Shown: positions 9,993 to 18,120 of the stretch, piece by piece
How the letters are laid out: each line of letters starts with the position of its first letter
How positions within the stretch are numbered: position 1 is the first letter of the stretch
NCBI GenBank assembly: GCA_965247455.1
Contig: CBDFHE010000013.1
Location: 102,775-166,774 of the forward strand
Length of the DNA: 64,000 bases
Origin: JACZYA01 sp965247455
GTDB lineage: Bacteria; Acidobacteriota; Terriglobia; Acidiferrales; 2-02-FULL-67-57
Direction of reading: 5' to 3'
Notes under the pieces: generated by a model
The model's database searches: none
What the model was told of the DNA's origin: nothing
What the model saw: the letters and a program-made list of their open reading frames with translations, nothing else
Made by a program: the position numbers and the translations under genes

Positions 9993-11282
9993 ATGAAACG
10001 GGACGAAGTGCTACAAAAGCACAAACAATATCTCTTTCCCTGCGTGGTCAACTACTACGCCCAGCCGCTGGTGGTGGACCACGCCCGCGCCCAGTACATC
10101 TTCGACACCGACGGCCGCCGCTACCTCGACTTTTTCGGCGGCATCCTCACCATCAGTGTCGGGCACTGTAACGAGAAGGTCACCGGCAAGGTGAAGGCCC
10201 AGATTGACCGCCTGCAACACACCTCCACGCTCTATCCCAACCAAGCCATCGTGGCCCTGGCGGAAAAGCTGGCACAGATCACCCCCGGAAAGCTCCAGAA
10301 AAGTTTCTTCACCAACAGCGGCACCGAAGCCAATGAAACCGCGGTCTTGCTGGCGCGGATGGCGACCGGCAGCTTTGAGGTGGTGGCGCTGCGGCACGGT
10401 TACAGCGGTCACTCGCTGGTAGCCAAGTCGCTCACCGGGCAAGCGCCCTGGCGGCGCGGCGGCGTCATCAACGTAGGTGTGACGCATGCGATGAGCCCCT
10501 ACTGCTACCGCTGCCCGCTGGGAATGCGTTACCCCGACTGCGGCGTGGCCTGCGCCAAAGATGTCGAGGATCTCATCCAAACCAGCACTTCGGGCCGCAT
10601 CGCCGCCTTCCTGGCCGAGCCCATCCAGGGCGTGGGCGGGTTCATCACGCCCCCGCTGGAGTATTTCAAAAAGGTTTTCAAGATCATCAAGAAATTCGGC
10701 GGGCTCTTCATCGCCGACGAGGTGCAGACCGGCTTCGGGCGCACCGGCAAGAAGTGGTTCGGCATCGAGCACTGGGACGTGGAGCCGGACATCCTCACCA
10801 CCGCCAAGGGCATGGCCAACGGCACGCCCGTGGGCGCTACTATCGCCAAACCCGAAATCGCCGACGCTTTCCAGGGGATGACCATTTCCACTTTCGGCGG
10901 CAACCCGGTGACGGCGGTGGCCGCGCGCGCCACGATTGAAGTGATTGAAGAAGAAAAGTTGCTCGACAACGCCCACACCGTCGGCGCGCACTTCCGCAGC
11001 AAGCTGGAAGAGTTGCAAGCAAAATACCCGCTCATCGGCGACGTGCGCGGCATGGGCCTGATGCAAGCGCTGGAGCTGGTCAAAGACCGGCAGGCCAAAG
11101 AGCCGGCGTCGCAGGAGCTGGTGCAACTGATGGAGCGCTGCAAAGAGAATGGGTTACTGATTGGCAAGGGCGGCCTGTGGGGCAACGTGGTGCGGCTCTC
11201 GCCCCCGCTGAACGCCAGCAAGACCGATGTGGACGAAGCCGTGCGCATCCTGGACAAGTCCTTTGCCCAAGTGAAACTCTAG
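9993..11282 (+). CDS. Class III aminotransferase, AGXT2-like (beta-alanine or similar)
   Basis: A 429-residue PLP enzyme with NSGTEANETA, the cofactor block FIADEVQTGFGRTG and the Schiff-base Lys in TTAKGMANGTPVGA. The Cys-rich insert YCYRCPLGMRYPDCGVAC is typical of alanine-glyoxylate aminotransferase 2-like enzymes, which use beta-alanine or beta-aminoisobutyrate as donors. The ATG at 9993 is chosen over 9951 because GTAGGAGAG lies just upstream. Placed between beta-ureidopropionase and an NCS1 permease, it probably removes the amino group of beta-alanine to give malonic semialdehyde. Substrate is inferred from context only. Confidence 0.87.
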   Translation: MKRDEVLQKHKQYLFPCVVNYYAQPLVVDHARAQYIFDTDGRRYLDFFGGILTISVGHCNEKVTGKVKAQIDRLQHTSTLYPNQAIVALAEKLAQITPGKLQKSFFTNSGTEANETAVLLARMATGSFEVVALRHGYSGHSLVAKSLTGQAPWRRGGVINVGVTHAMSPYCYRCPLGMRYPDCGVACAKDVEDLIQTSTSGRIAAFLAEPIQGVGGFITPPLEYFKKVFKIIKKFGGLFIADEVQTGFGRTGKKWFGIEHWDVEPDILTTAKGMANGTPVGATIAKPEIADAFQGMTISTFGGNPVTAVAARATIEVIEEEKLLDNAHTVGAHFRSKLEELQAKYPLIGDVRGMGLMQALELVKDRQAKEPASQELVQLMERCKENGLLIGKGGLWGNVVRLSPPLNASKTDVDEAVRILDKSFAQVKL

Positions 11283-11512
11283 CGGCAAGCGCCCGGTGGC
11301 AGAGCTCACTGAGCTGGAACGAAAAGGTGGGGAACACACCCAGTGTCCAATCCTGCGCCTGCCCGCGCTTTTCAGCAAAGTCTCCGCGGCTAGGTACGGT
11401 AGTCGTTCCCGGTGGCTGGGGCCCTTCGACTCCGCTCCCCTCGACTCCGCTCGGGACAGGCAGGACAGGCCACCGGGCTGGACACGAAAAAACGCGGGCT
11501 AACACACTTATT

Positions 11513-11565
11513 GTCCAACCCAGCGGCCTGCCTGCGGTAGGCAGGCAGGGGCCGCTGGGTTGGAC
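11513..11565. repeat. Palindromic intergenic repeat (GTCCAACCCAGCGGCC type)
   Basis: A perfect 16-bp inverted repeat, GTCCAACCCAGCGGCC at 11513-11528 against GGCCGCTGGGTTGGAC at 11550-11565. It encloses a second palindrome built from TGCCTGC and GCAGGCA. Related units occur at 14396, 48120 and 57578, so this is a dispersed REP-like family. The rest of the 11283-11621 gap holds partial copies (a CCACCGGGCTGGAC end at 11470) and no gene. Confidence 0.8.
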
Positions 11566-11621
11566 GTAGGGTTGGGTTTGACGGGAGGCTCCCCCGTGTT
11601 CGAAGTGGTGGCTTTTCACTC

Positions 11622-13061
11622 ATGACTGAGACGAGCGACACGACTGCAATTCCCGCGAGCGAGAGCGGCGCGCGCAGTTGGCTATGGAACAAAGACTTGG
11701 CCGCCGTCCCGCAGGAGAAGCGCACCTGGGGTACTTACAACTACACGGCGCTCTGGGTGGCGATGAGCGTCAACATCCCCACCTACATGCTGGCCAGCGG
11801 CATGATCGCCGGCGGCATGAATTGGAAGCAGGCCATCTTCACCGTCTTCCTGGGCAACCTGCTGGTGCTCATCCCCATGCTGCTCAACGCCCATGCCGGC
11901 GCGCGCTACGGCATTCCCTTCCCGGTCTTCGCCCGCGCCTCCTTTGGGGTGTTGGGCGCGAACGTCCCGGCGATTTTGCGTGCGCTGGTGGCCTGCGGAT
12001 GGTTCGGGATTCAAACCTGGATCGGCGGCCAAGCCATCAACGCCATGATGATCGCGCTGGTGCCGGCCTGGGCGGACTATCAACTGGGCGTATGGCTTTG
12101 CTTCGGTTTTTTCTGGTTGTTGAACGTTGCAGTCATTCTCCGAGGCATTCACACCATCCGTTTTCTGCAAGGGATCAGCGCTCCCTTTCTGCTTCTGATC
12201 GGACTGGCCTTGTTGGGGTGGGCGCGCGCGCAGGCGGGCGGCTTCGGGCCCATGCTCTCCACCCCCTCGAAGTTCCAAACCTTCGGCGAGTTCTTCCGCT
12301 TCTTTGTCCCGGCGCTGACGGGAGTGGTGGGTTTCTGGGCCACGGTGGCGCTGAACATTCCCGACTTTACCCGCTACGCGCGCAGCCAGCGGGCGCAGGT
12401 GATGGGCCAGGCGCTGGGCTTGCCGGCGACGATGACGTTCTACTCGTTCATCGGAGTGGCGGTGACCTCCGCCACCGTGATCATCTTCGGCGAGGCGCTC
12501 TGGGACCCGGTGGTGGTGCTTAGCAAGCTCGGCCATCCGCTGGCCGTACTGGTGGCGATGGCGGCCTTGCTGGTCGCCACGCTGAACGTCAACGTGGCCG
12601 CCAACATCGTCTCCCCTGCCAACGATTTCTCCAATCTCTACCCACGGCGCATCAGCTTCAAGATGGGCGGGCTGATCACCTGCGTGCTGGGCTTGGTCAT
12701 GCAGCCGTGGAGACTGCTGGAAAGCCACGGCACCTACATCTTCGGCTGGCTGGTGGGCTACTCCAGCCTGCTCGGCCCCATCGCCGGCGTGATGATCGCC
12801 GACTACTTCGTGGTGCGTAAAAAGATCATCGCGGTCGAGGACCTCTATCGGCGGGGCGGGTTCTACGAGTTTAAGCGCGGGACCAACTGGCGTGCGGTGG
12901 GGGCGCTGGCGGCCGGCATCGCCGTGGCGCTGGTAGGGCTGGTGGTTCCGGAACTGCGCCTGCTCTACGACTATGCCTGGTTCGTTGGTTTCGGCGTCGC
13001 CTTCCTCGCCTATCTCGCCCTCATGCGCAGCGCGGAGCGGCAGCGAACGCCCTCTTCGTGA
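11622..13061 (+). CDS. NCS1-family nucleobase/hydantoin/allantoin permease
   Basis: A 479-residue integral membrane protein with about 12 hydrophobic segments and NCS1 features: an N-terminal SWLWNKDLAAVPQEKRTWGT block before helix 1, NIPTYMLASGM in helix 1, GWFGIQTWIGG, and NIPDFTRYARS in the middle. NCS1 proteins are sodium or proton symporters for uracil, cytosine, allantoin or hydantoins. Flanked by beta-alanine aminotransferase and dihydropyrimidinase-linked genes, it probably imports uracil, dihydrouracil or allantoin. The ATG at 11622 is the only sensible start. The C-terminus is on the cytosolic side and short. Confidence 0.92.
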   Translation: MTETSDTTAIPASESGARSWLWNKDLAAVPQEKRTWGTYNYTALWVAMSVNIPTYMLASGMIAGGMNWKQAIFTVFLGNLLVLIPMLLNAHAGARYGIPFPVFARASFGVLGANVPAILRALVACGWFGIQTWIGGQAINAMMIALVPAWADYQLGVWLCFGFFWLLNVAVILRGIHTIRFLQGISAPFLLLIGLALLGWARAQAGGFGPMLSTPSKFQTFGEFFRFFVPALTGVVGFWATVALNIPDFTRYARSQRAQVMGQALGLPATMTFYSFIGVAVTSATVIIFGEALWDPVVVLSKLGHPLAVLVAMAALLVATLNVNVAANIVSPANDFSNLYPRRISFKMGGLITCVLGLVMQPWRLLESHGTYIFGWLVGYSSLLGPIAGVMIADYFVVRKKIIAVEDLYRRGGFYEFKRGTNWRAVGALAAGIAVALVGLVVPELRLLYDYAWFVGFGVAFLAYLALMRSAERQRTPSS

Positions 13062-13116
13062 CCAGCAACTGCAAGTAACGAGTCAAGATCAGTGCTGTTG
13101 CGACACCGTGCGCGCC

Positions 13117-13266
13117 CGTCAGGGCACGCCTGCCTGCCGCAGGCAGGGCTTTAGCCGTGCCGACAAAGCCGAAAGAAAACGGTGGCTTTAGCCACTGAGG
13201 CCTCAGGGGCTAAAGCCCTTCTTGAAAGTGCGTGCCTTGCGGCAGGGTTGAAACCCTGCCCTGACG
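13117..13266. repeat. Composite palindromic element with CGTCAGGGC ends (copy 1)
   Basis: A 150-bp element bounded by CGTCAGGGC and GCCCTGACG in inverted orientation. Inside are GGCTTTAGCC-type and CCTGCCTGCCGCAGGCAGG palindromes, the arm pair GGCTTTAGCCACTGAGG / CCTCAGGGGCTAAAGCC, and CAGGGTTGAAACCCTG. A second copy lies at 51972-52103. It fills the gap between the convergent permease and LLM oxidoreductase genes. It has no coding capacity, so it is MITE-like or REPIN-like. Confidence 0.8.
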
Positions 13267-13297
13267 ACCGGTTCGGCGGGCTCGCCTGACTCTTCGC

Positions 13298-14293
13298 TTA
13301 GGACTTGAACCGCGGCAGGATTTCGCGCTGATAGTCTTCCAGCGTCTTCTCTTCCTCGCCCGACATCAGATAGATATTGAACTGGGTCACGCCCACGCGC
13401 ACCAGTGTTTCCAGCTTCTCCCGGTGGGCGTCGGCCGGGCCGACCAGGCAAAATCGGTCCACCACCTCATCGGACACAAACTCCGCATTGTCGCTGCCGA
13501 CTTCGCAGTGGTGCTGATAGTTATAGCCCGCGCGGTTCTTCACATAGGCGGTGAGAGCTGCGGGAAGCTCCTCCAGCTTGTAGCGGCTGATCAAATCGAC
13601 CACGTGGTTGGACACCAACGCCGGAAACCACCGGACATGTTCGCGCGCAGCCTTCACATCATCGGACATCCACACCGGCGCAGCCGACATGACCTCGATG
13701 GACTTCGGGTCGCGCCCCGCTTCCCGGGCGCCCTCCTTCACAAAGCCCAGGCACCAGGAGATCAAGTCCGGGTCGGCGAATTGCAGAATGACGCCGTCGG
13801 CGATCTTGCCGGCCAGGCGCATCACCTTGGGCCCGTAGCCCGCCACCCACACGCGCGGCGGCGACCCATTGGCCCAACTCAAACGCACGGGCTGCCCGTC
13901 GTACATCACTTCGCGCCCGGCGTTCAAGTCTCGAAATACGCGCACGGCCTCTTCCAACTTTGCAACCGTAGTGGGCTTCTTGCCCAAGACACGCCGCGAA
14001 CTGTCTCCGCGCCCGATGCCCAATTGCATCCGGCCGCCGGAAATCAGATTGAGGGTGGCAAAGAGGCTGGAGGTCACGGTCATATCCCGCACCACCGGAT
14101 TGGTGACCAGAGTGCCCAGCCGCATTCGCTCGGTGTTGGCTGCCATCAACGTCAGTAACGGATAGGGATCTTTCCAAAGGATGTGCGAATCGAAACTCCA
14201 GCCGTAGAGAAACCCGGCCGTCTCCGCCTGTCGGGTCAGCGCCAAGATGCGCTCGACCGGCATGTCTGCTTTGAAAGTAATGCCGAATTCCAT
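13298..14293 (-). CDS. LLM-class flavin/F420-dependent oxidoreductase
   Basis: A 331-residue luciferase-like monooxygenase fold protein: MEFGITFKADMP start, GWSFDSHILW, RMRLGTLVTNPVVRD, GRMQLGIGRGDSSRR and RVWVAGYGPKVMRLAGKIADGV. I place the start at the ATG at 14293, matching family N-termini. Proteins of this subgroup use F420 or FMN. In several bacteria they sit beside dihydropyrimidinase, nitrilase and aminotransferase genes (from memory of genome neighbourhoods). Here too it lies between the permease and dihydropyrimidinase, while the classical dihydropyrimidine dehydrogenase is absent. A role as the redox step on the pyrimidine ring is an inference. Confidence 0.88.
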   Translation of the reverse strand: MEFGITFKADMPVERILALTRQAETAGFLYGWSFDSHILWKDPYPLLTLMAANTERMRLGTLVTNPVVRDMTVTSSLFATLNLISGGRMQLGIGRGDSSRRVLGKKPTTVAKLEEAVRVFRDLNAGREVMYDGQPVRLSWANGSPPRVWVAGYGPKVMRLAGKIADGVILQFADPDLISWCLGFVKEGAREAGRDPKSIEVMSAAPVWMSDDVKAAREHVRWFPALVSNHVVDLISRYKLEELPAALTAYVKNRAGYNYQHHCEVGSDNAEFVSDEVVDRFCLVGPADAHREKLETLVRVGVTQFNIYLMSGEEEKTLEDYQREILPRFKS

Positions 14294-14395
14294 TGTGCCC
14301 TCGCCCCCCGCGCCTTGAGTTGGTGCCAACTCCCGCTATCTTAGCGGGTCGCGTTTCCGGTGTCCAGCAAAGAGCCGGCGTGGTGAGTCACTTTG

Positions 14396-14464
14396 GTCCA
14401 GCCCAGCGGCCCCAGCCGCTGGGAAAGGGGCACCTTCCCGGTGGCAGGGGCCACCGGGTTGGAC
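14396..14464. repeat. Paired palindromic repeat (GTCCAGCCCAGCGGC / CCCGGTGGC units)
   Basis: Two palindromes side by side, CCCAGCGGCC-CCA-GCCGCTGGG and CCCGGTGGC-AGGG-GCCACCGGG. They are bounded by GTCCAG and TTGGAC in inverted orientation. Copies of the same pair lie at 48120-48188 and, in separated form, at 57578-57691. It lies between the divergent LLM and dihydropyrimidinase genes. Confidence 0.8.
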
Positions 14465-14587
14465 GTGAGAGGAAAGAGTGCCTGAATCGAAAGCCTAGCG
14501 GGAAATTGACCCCCCTACCAGAGCCGGCGCTGCGTTGACGCCGCCGCGCGCCTTGGCTACCATAGCCTCGCTCTCCGAGGGGGGGAC

Positions 14588-15979
14588 ATGCAATTCGATA
14601 CGCTCATCCAGGGCGGCACCGTCGTCACCGCCACCGATACCTACGCGGCCGACATCGGCATCTCCGGCGGGCGCATCACCGCCATCGCCCAGCAGTTGCC
14701 CCGGGAGACAGCCCGCCAGGTGCTCTCCGCCCAGGGGTGCTACGTCATGCCCGGCGGCATTGACGTCCACACTCACATCGACATGCCCTTCGGCGGCACC
14801 ACTACCGCCGACGATTTCGAAAGTGGCACCATCGCCGCCGCCTTCGGCGGTACCACCACGCTGATTGACTTCGCCATCCAGTACAAAGGCCAGACCCTCC
14901 GCACCGCCTTCGACACCTGGATGAAGAAAGCCGAGCGCAAGGCCGCCATTGACTACGCCTTCCACTGCGTCATCACCGACCTGCCCGACGCCCGCCTGGA
15001 CGACATGGACGCCCTAGTGCGCGAAGGCGTCTCCAGCTTCAAGCTCTTCATGGCCTACCCCGGAGTGTTCATGCTGGAAGACGCCCTGATCTTCAAGGCC
15101 ATGTCGCAGGCGGCGCGCAACGGCGCCTTGATCTGCATGCACGCCGAGAACGGCGGCGCCATTGACGTCATCGTCCAGCGGGCGCTGGCCGAAGGCAAGA
15201 CCGCGCCCAAGTACCACGCGCTGACCCGGCCCACTACCGCCGAAGCAGAAGCCACCGGGCGCGCCATTGCACTGGCTGAGATGGCGGGCGCGCCGGTCTA
15301 CATCGTCCACCTCTCTTGCAACGACGCGCTGGAAAAAGTGCGCGAGGCCCGCGACCGCGGCCTGCCCGCCTACGCCGAAACCTGCCCGCAGTACCTTTTC
15401 CTCTCGCTCGAAAACATGGATGTGCCCGGCTTTGAAGCAGCCAAGTACGTCTTCACCCCGCCGCTGCGGGAGAAGTGGCACCAGGAAAAACTCTGGGCCG
15501 GGTTGGCGGCGGATCATTTGCAGGCCGTCTCCACCGACCACTGTCCCTTCTGCTACAAGGAGCAGAAAGAGATGGGCAAAGGCGACTTCAGCAAAATTCC
15601 CAACGGCGGCCCCGGCATCGAGCACCGCCTCAGCCTGGTCTTCACCGGCGGGGTGCACGGCAAGCGGTTTTCGCTCAACCGCTTTGTGGAGTTGGTTTCC
15701 ACCACGCCAGCCAAGCTCTTCGGCCTCTATCCGCGCAAGGGCAGCGTCGCCATAGGCGCCGACGCTGACTTGATCCTCTTCGACCCCAACAAAGAAGAAA
15801 CCATCAGCGCCAAGACCCACCACATGAAGGTGGACTACTCGATGTTCGAAGGCATCCGCGTCAAGGGCGTGCCGCGCCAAGTGCTGGTGGGCGGCCGCCT
15901 CGTGATTGACAAGGGGAAGTTCGTGGGCAAGCCCGGCCAGGGCCAGTTCCTCAAACGCCAGACCTACTCCGGCCTGTGA
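14588..15979 (+). CDS. hydA: Dihydropyrimidinase (hydantoinase)
   Basis: A 463-residue amidohydrolase of normal length. Metal ligands are visible in GGIDVHTHIDMPFGGTTTADDFESG, the carboxylated Lys in SSFKLFMAYPG, further ligands in CMHAENG and YIVHLSC, and the catalytic Asp in VSTDHCPF followed by FSKIPNGGPGIEHR. Those last blocks separate dihydropyrimidinase from allantoinase. It opens dihydrouracil or dihydrothymine to N-carbamoyl-beta-amino acids, the substrates of the nitrilase encoded at 8989. AGGGGGGGAC lies directly before the ATG at 14588. It may also act on allantoin-like or hydantoin rings. Confidence 0.94.
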   Translation: MQFDTLIQGGTVVTATDTYAADIGISGGRITAIAQQLPRETARQVLSAQGCYVMPGGIDVHTHIDMPFGGTTTADDFESGTIAAAFGGTTTLIDFAIQYKGQTLRTAFDTWMKKAERKAAIDYAFHCVITDLPDARLDDMDALVREGVSSFKLFMAYPGVFMLEDALIFKAMSQAARNGALICMHAENGGAIDVIVQRALAEGKTAPKYHALTRPTTAEAEATGRAIALAEMAGAPVYIVHLSCNDALEKVREARDRGLPAYAETCPQYLFLSLENMDVPGFEAAKYVFTPPLREKWHQEKLWAGLAADHLQAVSTDHCPFCYKEQKEMGKGDFSKIPNGGPGIEHRLSLVFTGGVHGKRFSLNRFVELVSTTPAKLFGLYPRKGSVAIGADADLILFDPNKEETISAKTHHMKVDYSMFEGIRVKGVPRQVLVGGRLVIDKGKFVGKPGQGQFLKRQTYSGL

Positions 15980-16097
15980 CGCCCGCCCTCTAAAGAAGGA
16001 AGCCCGCGCGGTCTCGTAGGCTTGGCCCCTGAAGTTCCGAGCCAAGCTTGGGCAGTTGACAGTTTGATGTACACCCAGGCTCGGAGGTTTGAACCAC

Positions 16098-16499
16098 ATG
16101 AGTGAAGTCATTCCTGCACGTTTCCTTGAACTGTTTCAGAAAAAATCCTTTGGCCATTTGGCGACGCTGCTGCCGAATGGAACGCCCCAGACCTCGCCGG
16201 TGTGGGTTGATTTCGACGACACCCACGTGCTGGTGAACTCGGCGCGTGGCCGCCTGAAAGACAAGAACATGCGCCAGCGACCGCAGGTCGCCCTTTCGAT
16301 TCAAGACCCCGACGATCCCTACCGTTACCTGGAAGTGCGCGGCCGGGTGGTGGAGATCACCGAGCAGGGCGCCGATGAACACATCGACCGCTTGGCCAAG
16401 AGATACCTGGGACTGGATCGCTACCCCTACCGCCAGCCCGGCGAAGTGCGCGTCATCTACAAGATCAAACCCGAGCGAACCAGTGCCCTTGGCTCCTGA
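16098..16499 (+). CDS. PPOX-class F420/FMN-dependent protein
   Basis: A 133-residue split-barrel protein. MSEVIPARFLELFQ is followed by FGHLATLLPNGTPQTSPVWV, a typical opening of the pyridoxamine 5'-phosphate oxidase-like F420-binding group (Rv1155 type). RLKDKNMRQRPQVALSI and YRYLEVRGRVVEI also fit. GGAGG at 16083-16087 supports the ATG at 16098 rather than the TTG at 16089. It lies 118 bases after hydA on the same strand. A probable F420 protein next to the LLM oxidoreductase module supports F420 use by this organism. Its substrate is unknown. Confidence 0.85.
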   Translation: MSEVIPARFLELFQKKSFGHLATLLPNGTPQTSPVWVDFDDTHVLVNSARGRLKDKNMRQRPQVALSIQDPDDPYRYLEVRGRVVEITEQGADEHIDRLAKRYLGLDRYPYRQPGEVRVIYKIKPERTSALGS

Positions 16500-16678
16500 A
16501 GAGTAGTGCGCGGGGTGAGGCCGCCTGTCCCGCCTGTCCCGAGCAACGTCGAGGGAAGCGGAGTCGAGGGGAGCAGAGCGAAGGAAACCCACACCGACCT
16601 CCTCATGCGAGGTCCAACTCCAACATCAGAGGTGGGCCAGTTTTTCAGGGTCAGGTCAGTTGTCCAGGTTTGTGCCGG

Positions 16679-17701
16679 CTAGGGTTGGAGGACCAGCCGG
16701 CCGGTGACTGACTTGGCTTCCAGCAGGTGGTGCGCGTGCACCGCTTCTTCCAGCGGAAGCTTTTCGGAGACCACCACCTGAACCTTCTCGGCGGCAACCA
16801 GATCGAACGCCTGCTCCAGCTCCGCCACCGAGGTAGCGTAGGAGCCAATCACTTCCAACTCCTTAAGAATCACCAAGCCGGGGTTGAACGACGCCTTGCC
16901 ACCGGCAACGTTGCCGAGTACCACCAACCGCCCCCCGCTCTTGAGCGCGTGCAAGCTTTCGTCCAGCGTGACGCTCCCCACCACTTCCAAGACAATGTCC
17001 ACGTGCCCCACCAGCTTCTTCACGGCTTGGGCGAACTCCAGCCGCGGGGCATAAACAACCTCGTGGGCGCCCCAGCGCTTCAGCCCTTCCACTTTTGATT
17101 CCGAGGTCGTCACCGCCACCACCCGCGCTCCCAGCCAGCGCAGCAGTTGAATGGTGTGAATGCCCAGCCCGCCACTGGCGCCGGTGACCAAAACTGTCTG
17201 GCCGGGTTCGACCCGGGCGCGGCTCTTGAGCGCATGCACCGCCGTGCCCAGCGTGCAGGCCGTGACCGCCGCGGCCGCATCGGAAAGAGAATCCGGCACC
17301 CGCGCCAATACGTGCTCCGGGGTGACGAAATACTCGGCGTACCCGCCAGGCACCTGCTCGCCGAAGAACACTGCCCCACCCCGGCAAAGTGTGGGCCGGC
17401 TGTCGGTACAATAGACGCAGCGGCCGCAGTTGATACGTTGCAGGCAGGCCACGCGGTCGCCCGGGCGAAACTTCGTTACTTCCGCGCCCACTTCGATCAC
17501 CTCGCCCGCCACTTCGTGCCCCAGGATGGCGGGCAGGCGCGTGCGCAGCAGACTTCCCCGGCGATTGATTACGTCGTGGAAGCAGACGCCGCACGCCCGC
17601 ACCCGCAGCAAGAGTTCGCGCGCGCCCGGCCGGGGCTCGGCCACTTCCTGCACGCTCAGGTTTTCCGCCGGGCCGAATTCGTGCAGCACCACCGCTTTCA
17701 T
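16679..17701 (-). CDS. Zinc-dependent alcohol dehydrogenase family (MDR) oxidoreductase
   Basis: A 340-residue medium-chain dehydrogenase. Catalytic zinc ligands are in ACGVCFHD and LGHEVAGEV. The structural zinc site is CGRCVYC with a later Cys (TLCRGG), and the nucleotide-binding motif is TGASGGLGIHTIQLL. The relatives I recall include acryloyl-CoA reductase-like and propanol-preferring dehydrogenases. The start overlaps the DUF35 gene stop by 4 bases, so it is the last gene of the HMG-CoA synthase/thiolase operon and probably reduces an acyl-CoA or aldehyde linked to that pathway. Substrate not determined. Confidence 0.88.
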   Translation of the reverse strand: MKAVVLHEFGPAENLSVQEVAEPRPGARELLLRVRACGVCFHDVINRRGSLLRTRLPAILGHEVAGEVIEVGAEVTKFRPGDRVACLQRINCGRCVYCTDSRPTLCRGGAVFFGEQVPGGYAEYFVTPEHVLARVPDSLSDAAAAVTACTLGTAVHALKSRARVEPGQTVLVTGASGGLGIHTIQLLRWLGARVVAVTTSESKVEGLKRWGAHEVVYAPRLEFAQAVKKLVGHVDIVLEVVGSVTLDESLHALKSGGRLVVLGNVAGGKASFNPGLVILKELEVIGSYATSVAELEQAFDLVAAEKVQVVVSEKLPLEEAVHAHHLLEAKSVTGRLVLQP

Positions 17702-18120
17702 GCTTGAGCCTGTGCGCCCGCCTGCCGCTTCAGTACCGGGCGGAACTTGTAGCCATAGACAATCAGCCCTTGCTCGGCGTCGGAGCGCAGCCGCCGCAGC
17801 ACCATCTCTACTTCCTGACCGATGCCGATTCCCTCCGGCTCCACGTCGGTCAACTGCGCCACCAGGCGAACCCCTTCCCGCAACTCAATCAGCGCCGTCA
17901 GGCTGCCGACCGAATCCTGAAACCCGCGCGCCGCGTGCAACATGCGGGCGAACGAAAGTACGCGCCCCTGCCCGCTCAACCGAACCGGCTCCAGTGCAGC
18001 CGAGCCGCAGCCCAGGCAGCGCGTGCGGGAGGGGAAATGCACCTGCCGGCAGGCGGTGCAGCGCGCGGCCTGGAGCTGATAGAACGCCGGCTGCAAGCGG
18101 CGGTAGCGCGGCAGATTCAT
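17698..18120 (-). CDS. DUF35 OB-fold zinc-ribbon protein
   Basis: A 140-residue protein starting MNLPRYRRLQPAFYQLQAA. It has an N-terminal rubredoxin-like zinc ribbon (CTAC...CLGC, four Cys) and then an OB-fold with GRVLSFARM and LVAQLTDVEPEGIGIGQEVEMV. Its ATG at 18120 overlaps the thiolase stop by 4 bases. In archaea a DUF35 protein bridges acetoacetyl-CoA thiolase and HMG-CoA synthase in a complex that channels the thioester. The same three-gene order here suggests the same role. The longer upstream frame is a shadow of the thiolase gene. Confidence 0.9.
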   Translation of the reverse strand: MNLPRYRRLQPAFYQLQAARCTACRQVHFPSRTRCLGCGSAALEPVRLSGQGRVLSFARMLHAARGFQDSVGSLTALIELREGVRLVAQLTDVEPEGIGIGQEVEMVLRRLRSDAEQGLIVYGYKFRPVLKRQAGAQAQA

